Shown here in pieces: positions 1-9,896 of a stretch of DNA of 64,000 bases; the first letter of the stretch is position 1, and the number at the start of each line of letters is the position of its first letter. The stretch is from contig KB235926.1 in assembly GCA_000332255.1 (NCBI GenBank), positions 1,057,733 through 1,121,732 on the forward strand, read 5' to 3'. Both the position numbers and the translations under genes were made by a program. Source of the stretch: a cyanobacterium PCC 7702. Its GTDB lineage: Bacteria; Cyanobacteriota; Cyanobacteriia; Cyanobacteriales; Nostocaceae. A model generated the notes under the pieces. The model saw only the letters and a program-made list of their open reading frames with translations. It ran no database searches and was not told the origin of the DNA.

Positions 1-1626
1 CCCCGCCATTATTGGCTACAAGCTGTAAATGCATACGAAGAAGCACTTGTGACGATCGCTGCAGAAGCATTTCCCCTGTTACATTTAGAGGTTCTGCAAA
101 ATCTGATCAAAACTCTGGTCGTTTTGGGAGAAAAAGCAGCTGCACAAGCGTACCAACAACGCGCCATTTCGGCGTTGCAAAACTTGTTAAATCAAAGCGA
201 TCGCAGCGATGAAAGCAAAAAACAACTAGCTTTAAAATTTGCAGGCATAGCACAATTAACAGTTGATATTGCCATATTGTACGGAGATTTAGCTTTAGCT
301 TGGGAAATCATCGAACAAGGTAAAAATGCTTGTTTCCACTGGCTTTTGTTTGGTTGGACAGAGGAAATTTATTCACCCACCTTTGCGGAAGTTCACCAAC
401 TACTCAACCCCACAACTGCGATCGTTTATTGGCATATTACTCCTTGCACCCTACGTACTTTTGTCATTAAATACAATTCTCCCGAACCCATACCCATTTT
501 TACGCCCGTTCTCAATTATGACTCTATTGATGAATTACCCGTACCGGAAGCAGTAGCACGCTTAATTGAGTTTGAAAAATGGATAGAAGAATGGAATCAA
601 CAATACCAAGCATACCAAAATCTTTCTCAACCAGAACAAAGCAAACACTCCTGGCGTTTAGATCTCGAACGCAAGTTTCTTGTGCAACTCAAAAACATCC
701 TCAACATTTCCGCACTTGTACAAGAACTTGAAGAGATTACCCAACTGATTTTAATTCCCCACCAGCAGCTGCACAGACTTCCTCTTCACGCTCTTTTCTA
801 TCTTGCTTGTGAGGAAGAATCTCCAAATTCTTCCAGTCCAAATTTCACAATCACTTACTTACCAACCGCCCAAATTGGCATATCTTTAAAATCAAAACTG
901 CAATCACAAACAGACAAGCACTTATTATTAAGTATCGAACAACCAAATAGCATAGGATATGCCAGACAAAAATTTGCCACAATTGAAGCTGAATTGATTA
1001 GTCAGTTATTCGAAAACTGTCAACGCCTTATCGATTTACAGGCTAGCAAACAGCAGGTTAAAAATGTCCTGCACAAATACAACATACTTCATTTTATCGG
1101 ACAAGTAACAGAAAATTTGTTATCACCAAATCAATCAGAACTAATATTAGCAGAATCAGAGAAATTCACCCTAGAAGAAATTAGTCAAAATTTCTTAAGC
1201 CACTACAAACTAATTGTCCTTTCCAGTGAAAATTTCATAGCAAATTCCCCAAGTATCACTACCGAATATATCGGTATAAGTAATGCGTTGATTAATTTGG
1301 GAGTTGCCTGTGTGGTAGAGAATTTGTGGACAACTGACCCAGCCGTAAATACTTTGTTCATGATTGAATTTTACCGAAGAATAAAGCTAAATAAACCGAT
1401 AGTTACTGCTTTTGCAGAAGCAATTACATGGTTGAGAAAGCTAACCGCTGGACAATTGACAAAATGGTATGAAGATATACTCGAACGATTACCCGCAGAA
1501 GAATTAAGAATAAGAGCACATTTAAAAGCAGAATTGTACAGGAGTAGTCAAATAGCAGCAGAGCAAAAGATTTACAATCATCCTTACTACTGGGCAGGAT
1601 TTAAGATCATCAGTAATTTCTACTAA
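1..1626 (+). CDS. CHAT domain protein, 5' end cut by window, catalytic dyad lost
   Basis: The reading frame is open from base 1, so the true start lies upstream; the first possible in-window start (GTG at 49) is probably internal. The first 110 or so visible residues are helical and TPR-like. The C-terminal half matches the CHAT (caspase-like, HetF-associated with TPR) fold, with its usual ending of a GISNALINLG stretch, a VVENLWTTDP stretch and a final short helix region. CHAT proteases use a His in HFxxHG and a Cys in LSACxT. Here those places read LHFIGQ (about 1087-1104) and VLSSENF (about 1216-1236), so both catalytic residues are absent. It is probably a non-proteolytic scaffold or regulator. 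The family assignment is fairly sure; the partner is unknown. Confidence 0.75.
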   Translation, partial: PRHYWLQAVNAYEEALVTIAAEAFPLLHLEVLQNLIKTLVVLGEKAAAQAYQQRAISALQNLLNQSDRSDESKKQLALKFAGIAQLTVDIAILYGDLALAWEIIEQGKNACFHWLLFGWTEEIYSPTFAEVHQLLNPTTAIVYWHITPCTLRTFVIKYNSPEPIPIFTPVLNYDSIDELPVPEAVARLIEFEKWIEEWNQQYQAYQNLSQPEQSKHSWRLDLERKFLVQLKNILNISALVQELEEITQLILIPHQQLHRLPLHALFYLACEEESPNSSSPNFTITYLPTAQIGISLKSKLQSQTDKHLLLSIEQPNSIGYARQKFATIEAELISQLFENCQRLIDLQASKQQVKNVLHKYNILHFIGQVTENLLSPNQSELILAESEKFTLEEISQNFLSHYKLIVLSSENFIANSPSITTEYIGISNALINLGVACVVENLWTTDPAVNTLFMIEFYRRIKLNKPIVTAFAEAITWLRKLTAGQLTKWYEDILERLPAEELRIRAHLKAELYRSSQIAAEQKIYNHPYYWAGFKIISNFY

Positions 1627-1803
1627 GCTAGAGAAGAAGGTAAATTAATTAATTTCACTTATTTAACTAATTAAACCGGAGAATTTTTACAAAAATTATA
1701 TTCATATTAGAAAATTATTTTATACAGGAAAACTGTGAGAAATTTATCTGCAAAATATTTTTATTAATACCTCAATAAATATCAATTTTATGTCCGAATA
1801 ACT

Positions 1804-2412
1804 ATGGTATTGAAAGTTGGGACTCAGGGTCTTGTATTACTTTTTTCTTGGTTACCGTCTACAGTCATAGCTGTACCAGCAGTGAATGTTGCTGAAAAAG
1901 GGTTAGATAAAACTACATTATCTTCGCCAACAAATATTTCACAACAAGTTACTGTTACGAAAGTAGAATTTGGGGTTTTTAGAAAAGAAAAGAATGGCAA
2001 CTTGACCTTAATTCCCACAAGAAAAGTGCCGCTTCAAGAGGGTGTTATCTATGGCTGGCGCCTTCAACTGCACGATTATAACAGTGAAGTGACGTGGCGA
2101 GAAATACTGAAACTACCGAAACCACCACAAACCTGGGGTACAACAAATGCTGAAAACTTTTCATTATCAGCAGATGGAACCTTTGTCGAGATCAAACGTA
2201 AAGATTTCCCCAAAGACGGTGTGATCGCCAACTCTTGGACGATCGCTTCTGGAGATCCCGTTGGTAAGTACATCATGCAAGTTTACATTGGCGATCGCCA
2301 CGTTGCTACCTTTGAATTTGAAGTAGTTCCACCCAAAAAAGAAAAACCCAAGCTCCAGGTTGAACACTCTTTTTTCAAAAAACAGCAAACCAATACCAAT
2401 TGTCAAAAGTAG
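1804..2412 (+). CDS. exported protein of unknown function
   Basis: A 202-residue protein with a hydrophobic N-terminus (LVLLFSWLPSTVIAVPA, about residues 10-26) that looks like a cleavable signal peptide, so it is probably periplasmic or secreted. The mature part is beta-rich and ends with a strand pattern GKYIMQVYIGDRHVATFEF, like an immunoglobulin-type sandwich, followed by a Lys-rich tail. I do not recognise a named family. It stands alone between the CHAT gene and a convergent exopolysaccharide gene whose stop lies 54 bases away; no clear ribosome site is visible before the ATG. Confidence 0.55.
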   Translation: MVLKVGTQGLVLLFSWLPSTVIAVPAVNVAEKGLDKTTLSSPTNISQQVTVTKVEFGVFRKEKNGNLTLIPTRKVPLQEGVIYGWRLQLHDYNSEVTWREILKLPKPPQTWGTTNAENFSLSADGTFVEIKRKDFPKDGVIANSWTIASGDPVGKYIMQVYIGDRHVATFEFEVVPPKKEKPKLQVEHSFFKKQQTNTNCQK

Positions 2413-2465
2413 AGCCAAACATAGTTCCTAGTGAGCAGCCACATACTTGCTACAAGCATCTTTCT

Positions 2466-4622
2466 CTAGAAAAAACACTTGTTGGACGCGTGTCTTGGAT
2501 AGTTTTGGTTTCTCTGCTTGGCAACTGCAGGCTGAAAATTAACTATGATATCAGCAGCATTGATAATAGCTCCTACCAGTCCTAATTCAGACTCTACCAG
2601 TTCATCTATGACTTCATTAAGAATGTTTTCTTGCGTGTAATTTGGTCTAGTTACCAGTACTATACCATCACTGTAGGGTTGCACTAACAAAGCATCCTTT
2701 GATACTTGTAAGGAACTTGTGTCTAAAATCACAAGATCGTAGCGTTCGCGAGCATCGGCAATTAAACGCCGCAATTCGCTCGATTCGAGTACAGCAGTAG
2801 GTCGACGTACAGGTCCAGGACTGGGAATAATGTATAAATTTTCAACCTTAGGAACCAAGTGAATGCATTCGTTCAAGCTAGCGTAATAGCGCAGGGGTTC
2901 GAGATTGACATCTGGATTGAGAGTAACTTGTAAAGATGGACAGCAAGAAGGCGATCGCAAATCTGTTTCGACAATTAAAGTTCGCTTTCCGGCGCGAGCA
3001 GAAGCTATGCCTAAATTAAAAGCACTGACTGTTTTGCCTTCACAGCTAGCGGTGCTAACTATTAATACTACCTTTAAATCTTGACCACCGATGCGACGCA
3101 AATTGCTGCGGAACTTCTCATAAAAATCTAAATAGGGAGAATCTAAGGAAAGTATCAACGATAGATCGCGGGGTAGCAAATTCTCAGACGCCATCAAAGG
3201 TAATTCTGCCAATAAATTAACTTCTCGTTGCTTGAGGCGATCGCGGATATCTTCCTTGGTTTTTAACGTACCTTCCAAAGATCCCAACAAAAATATTACC
3301 CCACCGCCAACTATCAGTCCCAGAATTCCGCCCACACCAAGGGTAGCTATCGCGCTTTTAGTGGGTTTGACAATAGGCTTTACAGAAGGTACTCTTGCAA
3401 TACTGATACTGCTGACAGTTTCTGCTTCTGCAGTTTTAGCATCTGTAAGCTTGGCTTGCATTTTATCGTAGATAGCTTTCTTGAGTGCTACTTGTTGTTC
3501 TAAGCGCGATCGCTCTAATTGCTTATTGGGTATCAAAGAATACTCGCGTCGCAGTCGTGCTTCCTCTCGTGCTAAGGAAATTAATTGTTGTTGCAGGGTT
3601 TCGCGCTGAGTTTGTAAAGCTACCAATTGGTTTGCTAGCGCCTGTCGGGAGGGATCCAAGTTACTTTGAGAGCGAATATCCGCAACTGTGCGATTCCAAG
3701 GAGCAGCTGCACCATCCCCACCAATAACTTCCGCAGCACGTTGTTGCAACAATTGTTCGTAAGCTTCCTTTTGACGCCGCAATTGAATCATAGTCGGGTG
3801 TCGGGGACGAAGGTCTTTTTTGAGAACTGCGATTTGAGTTTCAACTTGGTAAATTTGTGCTCGTAAGTTAGCAATAATAGGATCGGCACTCAAAGCAGAA
3901 GAAACATACGCTTGGCTGACAGTTAAACCTAACTTTGCTTGCAAACTGCGAATCTGCGCATCGATTCCGGAAAGGGTTAGTTGAATTTGTCGCTGCTGGT
4001 TTTGATTGTTAGTAATTCCGGTTAACAAACTGCTATTTTCCGCAGCCAAAATCGCCGGACCTTGGGTGCGATCGTACTGTTCCAGTTTCTTCTCAGCAGC
4101 TTGCAGTTCTCGTTTGGTAGCAGGTAAACGTTCATTGATTTTTTTAATAATTGCATTTAATTTGCCAGCATTGATCTGGCCGCTCAACTGAACCATTGCT
4201 TCCATCAATAATTGCAATGTTTGTTGAGCACGCTTGCGATCGGAATCTTTGTATTTCAACTCAATCAGTGTCGATTCCAACACCCCCGTCTTACTTTTTT
4301 TAGGCAAATTCAAAGCGATGTTCTGACCTATTTTTTGGGGTGGGACGTTGATTTTTGCTGCTACAGCTTCAATGATCTGGTCAGATAACAACACTTCTTG
4401 GGAAAGCTCCTGACCTTGTTGCAGAATCTCGCTACCAGTCGTAGAAAAAAAAACAGGTGGACTAACGTAAGTCAATGCACCTTCTGCTACGTAATTAGCA
4501 GGTGGTTCAGGTTGCATAGCTACCACTGTCGAACCAGCTACAACTAAAGCAAAACTGGTTAATCCAATCCACTTGTACTTATCAAAAGCAATCAGATAAC
4601 GCTTAACAATTGGTGGAGTCAT
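2466..4622 (-). CDS. Wzc/GumC-like polysaccharide co-polymerase with fused BY-kinase-type ATPase
   Basis: An inner-membrane protein of 718 residues for control of exopolysaccharide chain length and export. The Wzz domain starts with a membrane segment (about residues 18-35). A long periplasmic coiled coil follows (about 130-380), then a second membrane segment (about 425-450). The cytoplasmic P-loop ATPase has Walker A STASCEGKT, Walker A-prime LIVETDLRSP and Walker B LVILDTSS. Typical relatives have SSxPxEGKT, LLIDADLRRP and an acidic Walker B. The C-terminus holds only one Tyr (NYPRHASNK) rather than the tyrosine cluster of autophosphorylating BY-kinases. It lies 82 bases downstream of the Wza-like gene on the same strand, probably in one operon. 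Confidence 0.85.
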   Translation of the reverse strand: MTPPIVKRYLIAFDKYKWIGLTSFALVVAGSTVVAMQPEPPANYVAEGALTYVSPPVFFSTTGSEILQQGQELSQEVLLSDQIIEAVAAKINVPPQKIGQNIALNLPKKSKTGVLESTLIELKYKDSDRKRAQQTLQLLMEAMVQLSGQINAGKLNAIIKKINERLPATKRELQAAEKKLEQYDRTQGPAILAAENSSLLTGITNNQNQQRQIQLTLSGIDAQIRSLQAKLGLTVSQAYVSSALSADPIIANLRAQIYQVETQIAVLKKDLRPRHPTMIQLRRQKEAYEQLLQQRAAEVIGGDGAAAPWNRTVADIRSQSNLDPSRQALANQLVALQTQRETLQQQLISLAREEARLRREYSLIPNKQLERSRLEQQVALKKAIYDKMQAKLTDAKTAEAETVSSISIARVPSVKPIVKPTKSAIATLGVGGILGLIVGGGVIFLLGSLEGTLKTKEDIRDRLKQREVNLLAELPLMASENLLPRDLSLILSLDSPYLDFYEKFRSNLRRIGGQDLKVVLIVSTASCEGKTVSAFNLGIASARAGKRTLIVETDLRSPSCCPSLQVTLNPDVNLEPLRYYASLNECIHLVPKVENLYIIPSPGPVRRPTAVLESSELRRLIADARERYDLVILDTSSLQVSKDALLVQPYSDGIVLVTRPNYTQENILNEVIDELVESELGLVGAIINAADIIVNFQPAVAKQRNQNYPRHASNKCFF

Positions 4623-4704
4623 ACCTAGCAGTTATTAGTTATTGGTCATAAATTTAGCGATGGGTCGTTGGTTATTTATTACTCAACCAACCCCGACTCT
4701 TCCC

Positions 4705-6030
4705 CTACTTTCCACTTAGACCGAAAGTTTCAAAAAAGCGGATAAAGCTTTGAATATCAAAGAAAGGTCGTGTAATGGTAGATACTAAATTGGTAATTCT
4801 ACCGACAAGATTGCGACCAATAACAATAACATCATTATCTTGAAGCGGCACGTTTTGAGATGCATCTCCAGATAAAGCCTTTTTACCATCCAGTCTTTGG
4901 GTAATAGGTCTACCTCTTTCCGGATCGAAGCGAACCAAAGCAATTTCCCGTAAATTGGCAGTATCAGGATTAATTCCTGCTAAGGCATCAACAAAGCTAC
5001 TACCGTTGGGTAGTGTTTGCGTTACAAGTCCGCCAGCAGCATAGTTTAGCACGCGAATTTTGATCTGCGGTTGAGCAAGGGATGAGCGAGCTACCAGATT
5101 GCGGTCATAGTTATCGTCATGAATTAATTCGCGACGCGGGACAACAATCGCATCTCCATCTTGCAAGCGCAAGTTAGGTACGGCGCTTCCATTTTGTAAA
5201 GGAGCGTATAAATCTATAGCTTGGGTAACGACAGAACCATCTATCAAATGTCGTCGCACCTGTACTTGTCGCAGGTCTGCCATCATTGTAGAACCGCCTG
5301 CTAAAAACAAAGCATCAGCAATACGAGGAGTGGGCGAAGTCATGGGATAAATACCAGGTCGCAATACTTCACCGCTGATCGTGATTTGTACTGGTCGGGG
5401 TGAAGTCAGCGATAGGTTTACAACTGGATCGACCGTGAATCGATGGAATAGCAAGCGAAGTTTTTCTTGAGCTTCTTCCAAGCTTAAGCCTTTGAGGGAA
5501 ACTGTTCCCACTTGTGGCAAAACAACGTTACCTTCTGGATTAATTGTCACTGAAAAATTTAAATCCGGGCGTTGGGAAATTAGCGATAAGGTGACAATTG
5601 GCTCTACTACATAAACATTTAGTAAAGAGCGAATTTTAGTTTGTGCTTGTTGTAAAGTCAAATCTTGCAGCGATACCGTTCCCAACAAAGGAACAGTGAT
5701 ATTTCCTTCTGGATTAATGGTTGCTTGAAAGCTTAAATCTGGAAAACGTTGTACTGCAACGCTAATAACGTCCTTTGGTCCTAAACGATATTGACCTGGA
5801 GAACTTTGAACTTGGATGCTAATTAAATCTCCCGGTCCTAAAATGTAGCGGTTGAACTGGGGTAATGTTCCATCACCATTCACACCCGAAGATGTAAACT
5901 CAATGCTTGCTGGAGAAGCAGGAAGTGGCGCTGGAGACGGAGAGGGTAAAGCAACCACAGGTTGAACAAAACTGGCAAAGAAAACACCGAGCGGAAGACT
6001 AAAAAAATACAGGGTGCTGAAGGCACGCAT
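4705..6030 (-). CDS. Wza-like polysaccharide export protein (PES/SLBB) with duplicated PES unit
   Basis: An outer-membrane or periplasmic export-channel protein of 441 residues. It starts with a signal peptide (TLYFFSLPLGVFFASFVQ) and a Pro/Ala-rich linker. The PES region is tandemly repeated: FQATINPEGNITVPLLGTVS and FSVTINPEGNVVLPQVGTVS lie about 70 residues apart, each followed by a helix with AQxKLR/IR. Two short LGPGDLISIQV / LGPKDVISVAV repeats come before them. SLBB-type domains follow (ISGEVLRPGIYPM, then a second, ending QDNDVIVIGRN). It is the natural partner of the Wzc-like gene just downstream. The duplicated PES unit may lengthen the periplasmic neck. There is no lipobox cysteine at the N-terminus, unlike classic Wza. 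Confidence 0.85.
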   Translation of the reverse strand: MRAFSTLYFFSLPLGVFFASFVQPVVALPSPSPAPLPASPASIEFTSSGVNGDGTLPQFNRYILGPGDLISIQVQSSPGQYRLGPKDVISVAVQRFPDLSFQATINPEGNITVPLLGTVSLQDLTLQQAQTKIRSLLNVYVVEPIVTLSLISQRPDLNFSVTINPEGNVVLPQVGTVSLKGLSLEEAQEKLRLLFHRFTVDPVVNLSLTSPRPVQITISGEVLRPGIYPMTSPTPRIADALFLAGGSTMMADLRQVQVRRHLIDGSVVTQAIDLYAPLQNGSAVPNLRLQDGDAIVVPRRELIHDDNYDRNLVARSSLAQPQIKIRVLNYAAGGLVTQTLPNGSSFVDALAGINPDTANLREIALVRFDPERGRPITQRLDGKKALSGDASQNVPLQDNDVIVIGRNLVGRITNLVSTITRPFFDIQSFIRFFETFGLSGK

Positions 6031-6124
6031 ATCACGACTAGGAGCTAGGAGACGTAATTTTAACCTTTTAATATAATAAATGCCAGATCGAATGTGGAAA
6101 ATTTTTATACTAAGAATACGTAAA

Positions 6125-6856
6125 TCAGGAACTTTCTGGGAAAATATTTGCCATTAAAGCAGCTTGGACTGTTTTACCCATCGACTGCATCTCAGTCCGA
6201 ACTGTCTCGATATTTCCAAAAGGCTCCATTGGCATGAAAATACTAACAGCTACCCAAGCTGCGCGTTGCCTGTGTAATTGCGCGGTCCGATCTGCCAATA
6301 ACCACTGCAAAGGTGATGGATGACCACCATTTTGCCAAGCATACCATTGTAGAACGGCAAAAGTTTGCTTGTTGGTGGCAGCGCGAAAAAATCTCGCCGT
6401 TACCTTAGTTTTTCTAGTTAGACCATTTTTCTGAACTTGCTTGACTGTAAATTCTGCCCAGCGATTTTGAGCTACGTTCCACTGCTCCCACTGAAATTTT
6501 CCCCAACTGTTAATCTCTGTCCACTCTGCCTGGGGCTGGTTTTTAGAGGCAGTTTGTGGTAGTAAAAGTAGGATGGCTTTGGTATCAGTGCCTTGTTTTT
6601 GCAGCAGCTGAAATGACCATTTGTGTTCGCCGATTTGCTGCTGGCTTTGTTCAAGAGTTTGCCAACCACTAACAGTTAATCCTGTTTGACGTAGCTGTCT
6701 CAGTTTTCCTAGATTGGCAACGGAGGGGGGTTGTTGCCATTGCCAGTGTCCGGCGAGATAGCCCGGAACTGCTGTTTGGAAAAATAATAGTAGCAAAAAT
6801 AACAGTATTACTCCTCGCGGTAAGTAGCTTTCCTTGAGAAAATTACAGTAATTCAT
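6125..6856 (-). CDS. cyanoexosortase B system-associated protein
   Basis: One N-terminal membrane anchor (GVILLFLLLLFFQTAVPGYL) is followed by a periplasmic domain that matches my memory of the cyanoexosortase B-associated family, including the stretches HKWSFQLLQKQG, RFFRAATNKQTFAVLQWYAW and AAWVAVSIFMPMEPFG. In other cyanobacteria such proteins accompany an exosortase-like membrane protease and exopolysaccharide genes, which fits the Wza/Wzc pair downstream. The first possible start is a TTG at 6874; I prefer the ATG at 6856, directly before the anchor. No exosortase gene is visible next to it: the upstream neighbour is dapL. The biochemical role is unknown. Confidence 0.7.
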   Translation of the reverse strand: MNYCNFLKESYLPRGVILLFLLLLFFQTAVPGYLAGHWQWQQPPSVANLGKLRQLRQTGLTVSGWQTLEQSQQQIGEHKWSFQLLQKQGTDTKAILLLLPQTASKNQPQAEWTEINSWGKFQWEQWNVAQNRWAEFTVKQVQKNGLTRKTKVTARFFRAATNKQTFAVLQWYAWQNGGHPSPLQWLLADRTAQLHRQRAAWVAVSIFMPMEPFGNIETVRTEMQSMGKTVQAALMANIFPESS

Positions 6857-6964
6857 TAACAAGCATGGTATCAAATAAGTATATTATGCATCCACAAATT
6901 ATCATTACCCTCAGTAATAGTAACGGGATGCTGGAAAGGATAATGTATTTTTTATTTCGGGCTT

Positions 6965-6991
6965 GTAGTAAGCACATTTTGTGCCTACTAC
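6965..6991. repeat. inverted repeat, hairpin family copy 1
   Basis: GTAGTAAGCAC and GTGCCTACTAC flank a 5-base loop; the arms pair with one mismatch. It lies between dapL and the cyanoexosortase-associated gene. Similar TTGTAGT-type hairpins occur at 12457-12486 and 33187-33210. Confidence 0.6.
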
Positions 6992-7070
6992 CATTAAGCG
7001 CGATCGCCCCCACCGTTGTTATTTTTGTGGTGATGAACTAGCAGGGCTTTATCGTCCCCCAAGTCTGGCT

Positions 7071-8306
7071 TTATACTTCTAATTTGTCAGTAATCCGCTT
7101 CATTGCTTCTTCCACGTTTTCTCGACTATTAAACGCGGAAATACGGAAATATCCCTCACCAGCTGCACCAAAGCCAGAGCCTGGCGTACCCACAACGTTG
7201 CACTGATGCAGCAATTGGTCGAAGAAATCCCAACTAGAAAGTCCATGAGGGGTTTTTACCCAAACGTAAGGTGCATTAACGCCTCCATACACTGCTAATC
7301 CTGCTGCTGCTAGTTTTTCGCGAATAATTCGGGCATTTTCCAAATAGAAGCTAACCAAGGCTTTTATTTGTGTTTGTCCCGTTTCGGAATAAACAGCTTC
7401 TGCTCCGCGCTGAACAATGTAGGAAACACCGTTGAACTTGGTAGATTGGCGACGGTTCCACAACTTCCAAACTTCCACATCAGAACCATCAGCAGCTTTA
7501 GCGGTGAGGCTTTTTGGTACAACTGTAAAGGCGCAGCGAGTACCGGTAAATCCAGCATTTTTAGAGAAAGAACGAAACTCGATGGCGCAGTTTCTTGCTC
7601 CTTCTATTTCGTAAATGGAATGGGGAATGGACGGATCGCTGATAAAGCTTTCATAAGCAGCATCAAAGAAAATGATCGAGCCATTAGCTATGGCATAATC
7701 CACCCAACTCTTGAGGTGTTCCTTGGTAGCAACGGCGCCTGTAGGGTTGTTGGGAAAACACAGGTAAATTAAATCGACCTTTTGCGAGGGAATTGTAGCA
7801 GTAAAGTTATTTTCTGCTGTGATAGGCAAATATACTAAACCTTCGTATTCGCCTTTGTTGTTAGCAGGACCCGTATTTCCTGCCATAACATTAGTATCTA
7901 CATATACCGGATAAACGGGATCCGTAACGGCAATAACGTTGTCGGGTCCAAAAATTTCTAAAATGTTTCCCGTATCGCACTTAGAGCCATCGGATACAAA
8001 TATTTCTGAAGCCTCAACTTCACATCCCCGTGCTTGAAAGTCGTATTTGGCGATTTTCTCACGCAACCAGCTGTACCCTTGCTCGGGACCGTAACCTTTG
8101 AAAGTGGCGCGATCGCCCATTTCTTCCACAGCTTTAATCATCGCCGTCCGACAAGCTTCCGGTAATGGCTCGGTTACATCTCCAATACCCAAACGTATAA
8201 TATTAGCATCTGGATTCGCCTGGGCAAAAGCGCTAACTCGGCGAGCTATTTCTGGAAACAGATAGCCAGCTTTGAGCTTGAGATAGTTGTTGTTAATAGT
8301 TGCCAT
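7071..8306 (-). CDS. dapL: LL-diaminopimelate aminotransferase
   Basis: A PLP-dependent class I/II aminotransferase of 411 residues, the usual length for the plant/cyanobacterial DapL enzyme. It converts tetrahydrodipicolinate directly to LL-diaminopimelate for lysine and peptidoglycan synthesis. Visible hallmarks are the N-terminal [18 protein letters not shown], the [12 protein letters not shown] turn, [29 protein letters not shown] and the Schiff-base lysine in [13 protein letters not shown]. It ends with GYFRISAF, carrying the substrate-carboxylate Arg. The ATG lies 20 or more residues before the conserved core, as in relatives. It appears to be its own transcription unit, with a hairpin downstream. 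Confidence 0.95.
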   Translation of the reverse strand: MATINNNYLKLKAGYLFPEIARRVSAFAQANPDANIIRLGIGDVTEPLPEACRTAMIKAVEEMGDRATFKGYGPEQGYSWLREKIAKYDFQARGCEVEASEIFVSDGSKCDTGNILEIFGPDNVIAVTDPVYPVYVDTNVMAGNTGPANNKGEYEGLVYLPITAENNFTATIPSQKVDLIYLCFPNNPTGAVATKEHLKSWVDYAIANGSIIFFDAAYESFISDPSIPHSIYEIEGARNCAIEFRSFSKNAGFTGTRCAFTVVPKSLTAKAADGSDVEVWKLWNRRQSTKFNGVSYIVQRGAEAVYSETGQTQIKALVSFYLENARIIREKLAAAGLAVYGGVNAPYVWVKTPHGLSSWDFFDQLLHQCNVVGTPGSGFGAAGEGYFRISAFNSRENVEEAMKRITDKLEV

Positions 8307-8423
8307 GCTTAATCGTTACAATCACCGTAAACCAGCTTACTGCTAACTGTAGTTCTGTGCTTGATATCTGGCGATCGCCCTTTTTGAAAAATCACCAATG
8401 CATCTTCAAAAAAAGCGGCTAAC

Positions 8424-9896
8424 TTAACAACGCTGTAATTGTGCCAGCACTACCACAATTTCATCTATTGCTTGCCGTACCACACTAGCAGGTTGCTCAG
8501 TTTGATTTACCATAATACTAAACACTAGCGAATCGTAATGGGGTGGATTGACATAACCCGAAAGAGCAAACACACCGCCCAAAGTTCCTGTTTTTGCTTG
8601 GACTGTTCCCACTGCGGGCGTGTTCTGAAAACGTTTTTTTAAACTTCCACTTCTACCCGCTACAGGTAAAGAAGCACGAAAAACCTCAGCTTGCGGTGAC
8701 TTAGTCATAGCCTTCAAGGTTTGCACCAAAGCTTGGGGAGTAATTAAATTTTTTCGCGATAAACCCGAACCATCTACTACAACGTAACTTCCTACTTCCA
8801 CTCCCAGTGAAGTTAAAGTTGTTTTCAAAACTTCTAACCCCGTAGCAGCTGTATTTTGGTTGTTTGGGGCTGGTTTTTTAATAGCTAATGTCCTTAGCAA
8901 TGCTTCTGCCAAAAAATTATCGCTATTTTGGTTTGTCATTATTACCATTTCTGACAAGAAAGGAGAATTTACTGCGGCTACTTCTACTTCATTTTTCCCA
9001 CTGCTAGTAGCAATTGAGGTTTGTTGAACGCTAATTTTTTCTGCTGCTAAAACACTGCGAAAACGCCGCCAAAAATACTCCGCTGGTGCTACTACAGGTA
9101 AAGTGACAAATTGTGATTGATAACCTGCAGGTAATTGACCTTGAATTTGCAGTGTTGATGCCTGCAAATCCCGACTAATATTCAAAAAACTTGGCTCATT
9201 TTTTCCTACAGTAATCGATTGATTAATTACTTGCCACTGTTTTTTTTCTTCTGAATTTAACCAAATTAATTTCAGTGGTTTACCAACAGTTTGCGGTGAT
9301 AAAATCAAACTAAAGGAATTTCGATCCACAATAAGATTGTTTACAGGTGTACCATCACCAGAAAGCAAATCTTCCCACTGCCAGCTAGGATTGATAATAT
9401 CTCCTTGAATATAGCTATCATCAAGTATCAAGTGTTTAATTTTAGTGATACCCTTTTGTTTTAACTGTCTGGCTAATTCTATCAATTGCTCGTCAGTTAA
9501 GGTGGGATCTCCTCTACCTACGACACGGAACACGCCATCGCTGTTGCGATACACAGAAGTGCGAATACGATAATTTGCACCTAATTGTTTTAATGCAGCA
9601 GCTGTAGTCAGCAATTTGGTATTAGAAGCAGGAATAAAGAATTTTTCTCCATCCCGATTGTAAAGTGTTTGCTGAGTTTGCAACTTTTGGATCAAAATTC
9701 CCCAACGACTGCGGTAGAATTGGGGACGATTAATGACTTTGTCTATAGCAAAGTTGAGTTGAGAAGCGCACGCTGTAGCCAAAGTTCTTGTCTGTGCCCC
9801 TGGTGTCAGTGTTTTGGCTGTTGCTGGGCGATAATTAATACCTAAGTGCCAACTTAAAAACAGCAGCAGTAAACCAGTAGAAATTCTTGCAGGCAT
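8424..9896 (-). CDS. dacB: D-alanyl-D-alanine carboxypeptidase/endopeptidase, PBP4 class
   Basis: An S13-family penicillin-binding protein of 490 residues acting on peptidoglycan cross-bridges in the periplasm. A signal peptide (GLLLLFLSWHLG) is followed by the SxxK motif in ASNTKLL, the SxN motif in NQNSDNFLAEALLR and the KTG motif in QAKTGTLGG. The large insertion between SxxK and SxN, typical of PBP4 rather than PBP5, is present (about residues 130-320). The gene stands 118 bases upstream of dapL on the same strand, so two peptidoglycan-related genes are adjacent; whether they share a transcript cannot be told from the sequence. Confidence 0.9.
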   Translation of the reverse strand: MPARISTGLLLLFLSWHLGINYRPATAKTLTPGAQTRTLATACASQLNFAIDKVINRPQFYRSRWGILIQKLQTQQTLYNRDGEKFFIPASNTKLLTTAAALKQLGANYRIRTSVYRNSDGVFRVVGRGDPTLTDEQLIELARQLKQKGITKIKHLILDDSYIQGDIINPSWQWEDLLSGDGTPVNNLIVDRNSFSLILSPQTVGKPLKLIWLNSEEKKQWQVINQSITVGKNEPSFLNISRDLQASTLQIQGQLPAGYQSQFVTLPVVAPAEYFWRRFRSVLAAEKISVQQTSIATSSGKNEVEVAAVNSPFLSEMVIMTNQNSDNFLAEALLRTLAIKKPAPNNQNTAATGLEVLKTTLTSLGVEVGSYVVVDGSGLSRKNLITPQALVQTLKAMTKSPQAEVFRASLPVAGRSGSLKKRFQNTPAVGTVQAKTGTLGGVFALSGYVNPPHYDSLVFSIMVNQTEQPASVVRQAIDEIVVVLAQLQRC

